This document shows, one piece after another, positions 62,901 through 64,000 of a DNA stretch of 64,000 nucleotides; the first letter of the stretch is position 1; every line of letters begins with the position of its first letter. The position numbers and the translations under genes were made by a program. The stretch is from NCBI RefSeq assembly GCF_003073045.1, contig NC_037590.1, positions 44,370,296 through 44,434,295 on the forward strand, in the 5' to 3' direction. This DNA is from Pomacea canaliculata (lineage: Eukaryota; Mollusca; Gastropoda; Architaenioglossa; Ampullariidae). The notes beneath the pieces are model-generated. The model was given only the letters and a program-made list of their open reading frames with translations, was not told the DNA's origin and did no database searches.

Positions 62901-64000
62901 TGAGCTGAGCTGACCAGTGGCAAGAACATCCGGTGTCTCAACTGGGGTGTTTGGGGGTGGAGGGGTGATACCTGGCAGTTCCAGAAAGTGAGGTACTCGG
63001 ATGTTAACTAATTCAGCTGCATTGCTTTGAAGTCTGATGGAAGACACTTCATCCTTGATGACTGATAATGGTTGGCTGACAGGTGTCAATGTACCGATGG
63101 TGCCACTACAGAAAACGTCAGAGGTAAGCCGGATGCCATCGGTTCCAATCCCAGGGGAATCATTGTCTGTAGACTGAGAACTAGAAGCTGTACTGGTGTC
63201 AAATTTGCTGTCATTGGTGTTGAGATTTCGATCAAGGATGTTGGAAGCTGGTCCAGGTGCTCCGTTCTCCTGCACCTGACCTTCCAACACTACTAGTCTG
63301 TCGTCCGTCATCTGGATACTGAAAGAATGCCCTTCACCTCCACCCCAAGACCCACCACTTCGTGCACGAGCATGGAGTTTATGCCTGTTCAACATGGCTG
63401 CCAGCTGTTCTTCTGCTGTCAGTACATCACAGTTGTCTGCATGCACAGTGTCACCCCCAGCATTCAAATCATTCACGTTGACTCCAACTCGATTTTGTCG
63501 CAGTGCCAAAGGAACAGGCTTTGCATTGTTTTGTGGCACACTGCTGTTGTTCCGGCTGCTTTGGTTTGAACATAGGTCTTGAGTATTTGGGACAGTTGCC
63601 AAATCTGTGACATTCCTTGTGGCTTGTGAAACACTCTGCAACATGTTATACCCCAGCAACAAAGGCTCCTCAGTACCAATGCCAGAATCTGTCTGGGACT
63701 TGGCACTAGAGCTAAGCTTGCGTTCTGGATGCCATGAGTCCTCCCCTGGTGTGGAGCTGGCTTGGCTGAGAGATTCCTCTCTAGAGCCGCAAGACATATC
63801 CGAGCTCAGACTGCAGTTGTCCTGGCTGTGCTTTTTCCGTCTCTCTGCCTTCCTTTCGCCATGCTCATCCCATACTCTGTGCTCAGCAGGAACAGGATCT
63901 GGGTCCATCTTGGAAAACTCTTGACGTGGAGTTCTTCGAGGACTAGCTTTAGGTGTTGCACCAACAGAGCGGTTTGGACTGCTCTCAATGCTCTGAGGAT
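56991..64000 (-). CDS. TBC1D16: TBC1 domain family member 16 (Rab GAP), 5' end outside window
   Basis: Rab GTPase-activating protein; vertebrate TBC1D16 acts on Rab4A/Rab5-class GTPases in receptor recycling. Minus-strand exons: >64000-62585, 61013-60841, 60129-59941, 59518-59370, 59083-58949, 58630-58444, 58259-58162, 57778-57550, 57167-56991; phases agree and give at least 916 residues (human 767 in all). The long first visible exon (over 470 aa) is a Ser/Thr/Pro-rich low-complexity region and ends in GVFSVDLG, joining QMRSLRLFYND as in the human protein. The TBC domain follows: FFGGLDPMLRPEVWPFLL, the arginine finger in KDVVRTDR, the glutamine finger in SGYTQGMSDL, and WEACWAHYQTDYFHLFLCVA. 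The C-terminus GMWDSGHVPTVEC matches, then stops about 25 residues earlier than human. The N-terminal exon is open to the edge, so the start is not visible. Confidence 0.95.
61014..62584 (-). other. TBC1D16 intron between first two visible coding exons
   Basis: Contains a TATATATATATA tract near 61720 and a two-copy 81-bp tandem repeat at 62024-62177. No coding sequence seen. Confidence 0.6.
62024..62177. repeat. Two-copy 81-bp tandem repeat
   Basis: CTCATATTCATGAAGTTTGT at about 62036 is repeated as CTCATATTTATGAATGTTGT at about 62117, both followed by TTAACCCAG-C/T-CTGT and CTCGAGAC/CCCGAGAC blocks. Roughly 85 percent identical by eye. Confidence 0.65.

Noticed and set aside
1-64000. CRISPR array, rRNA operon or integrated virus-like element
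   Set aside because: No regularly spaced identical repeats, no rRNA core motifs, and no paired long terminal repeats or capsid/envelope-like frames were seen.

Overview
The window is animal nuclear DNA: AT-rich, with large spliced genes, mostly GT-AG introns, and introns and spacers full of LINE, SINE and DNA-transposon debris. The repeat families, the gene set and the inverted pair of amino-acid transporters suggest a lophotrochozoan, most likely a mollusc and perhaps a gastropod. That assignment is inference from memory of such genomes; no species marker is present. I saw no bacterial operon, CRISPR array, rRNA, functional tRNA gene or virus-like element.

Eight protein genes can be modelled from splice sites, reading phase and family resemblance. 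From left to right: (1) an SLC16-type monocarboxylate transporter (-, its 3' end lies beyond the left edge, with two frame breaks in this sequence); (2) splicing factor SF1 (+, 4467-15447, 13 coding exons); (3) CENPX/MHF2, a small histone-fold protein (+, 19255-22252, 6 exons); (4) SCPEP1, a secreted or lysosomal serine carboxypeptidase (+, 25136-31878, 11 exons); (5) SPC24, an NDC80-complex kinetochore subunit (-, 32733-35834); (6) and (7) two SLC36-like amino-acid transporters placed tail to tail (+ 36763-42655 and - 50348-44093) that share exon phases and exon lengths; (8) TBC1D16, a Rab GTPase-activating protein (-, 56991 to beyond the right edge).

The layout alternates divergent and convergent pairs. 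SPC24 and the first SLC36-like gene start back to back around a CCAAT-box-rich stretch near 36.6 kb. SCPEP1 and SPC24 converge with interleaved poly(A) signals near 32.3-32.5 kb, and the two SLC36-like genes converge near 43 kb. Two kinetochore genes, CENPX and SPC24, are separated only by SCPEP1. The genes do not otherwise form one pathway.

The clearest unusual features are a probable U12-type (minor-spliceosome) intron in SPC24 with a full GTATCCTTT donor and a CCCTTAAC branch site; a GC-AG intron in SCPEP1 that carries a 526-bp near-palindromic foldback element; a 730-bp Tigger-like DNA transposon inside an SPC24 intron; a hAT-type MITE with a perfect 8-bp target duplication in the probable TBC1D16 3' UTR; and an in-frame TGA in the second SLC36-like gene that a 183-nt intron of 3n length would remove. 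No wholly new biological system was found.
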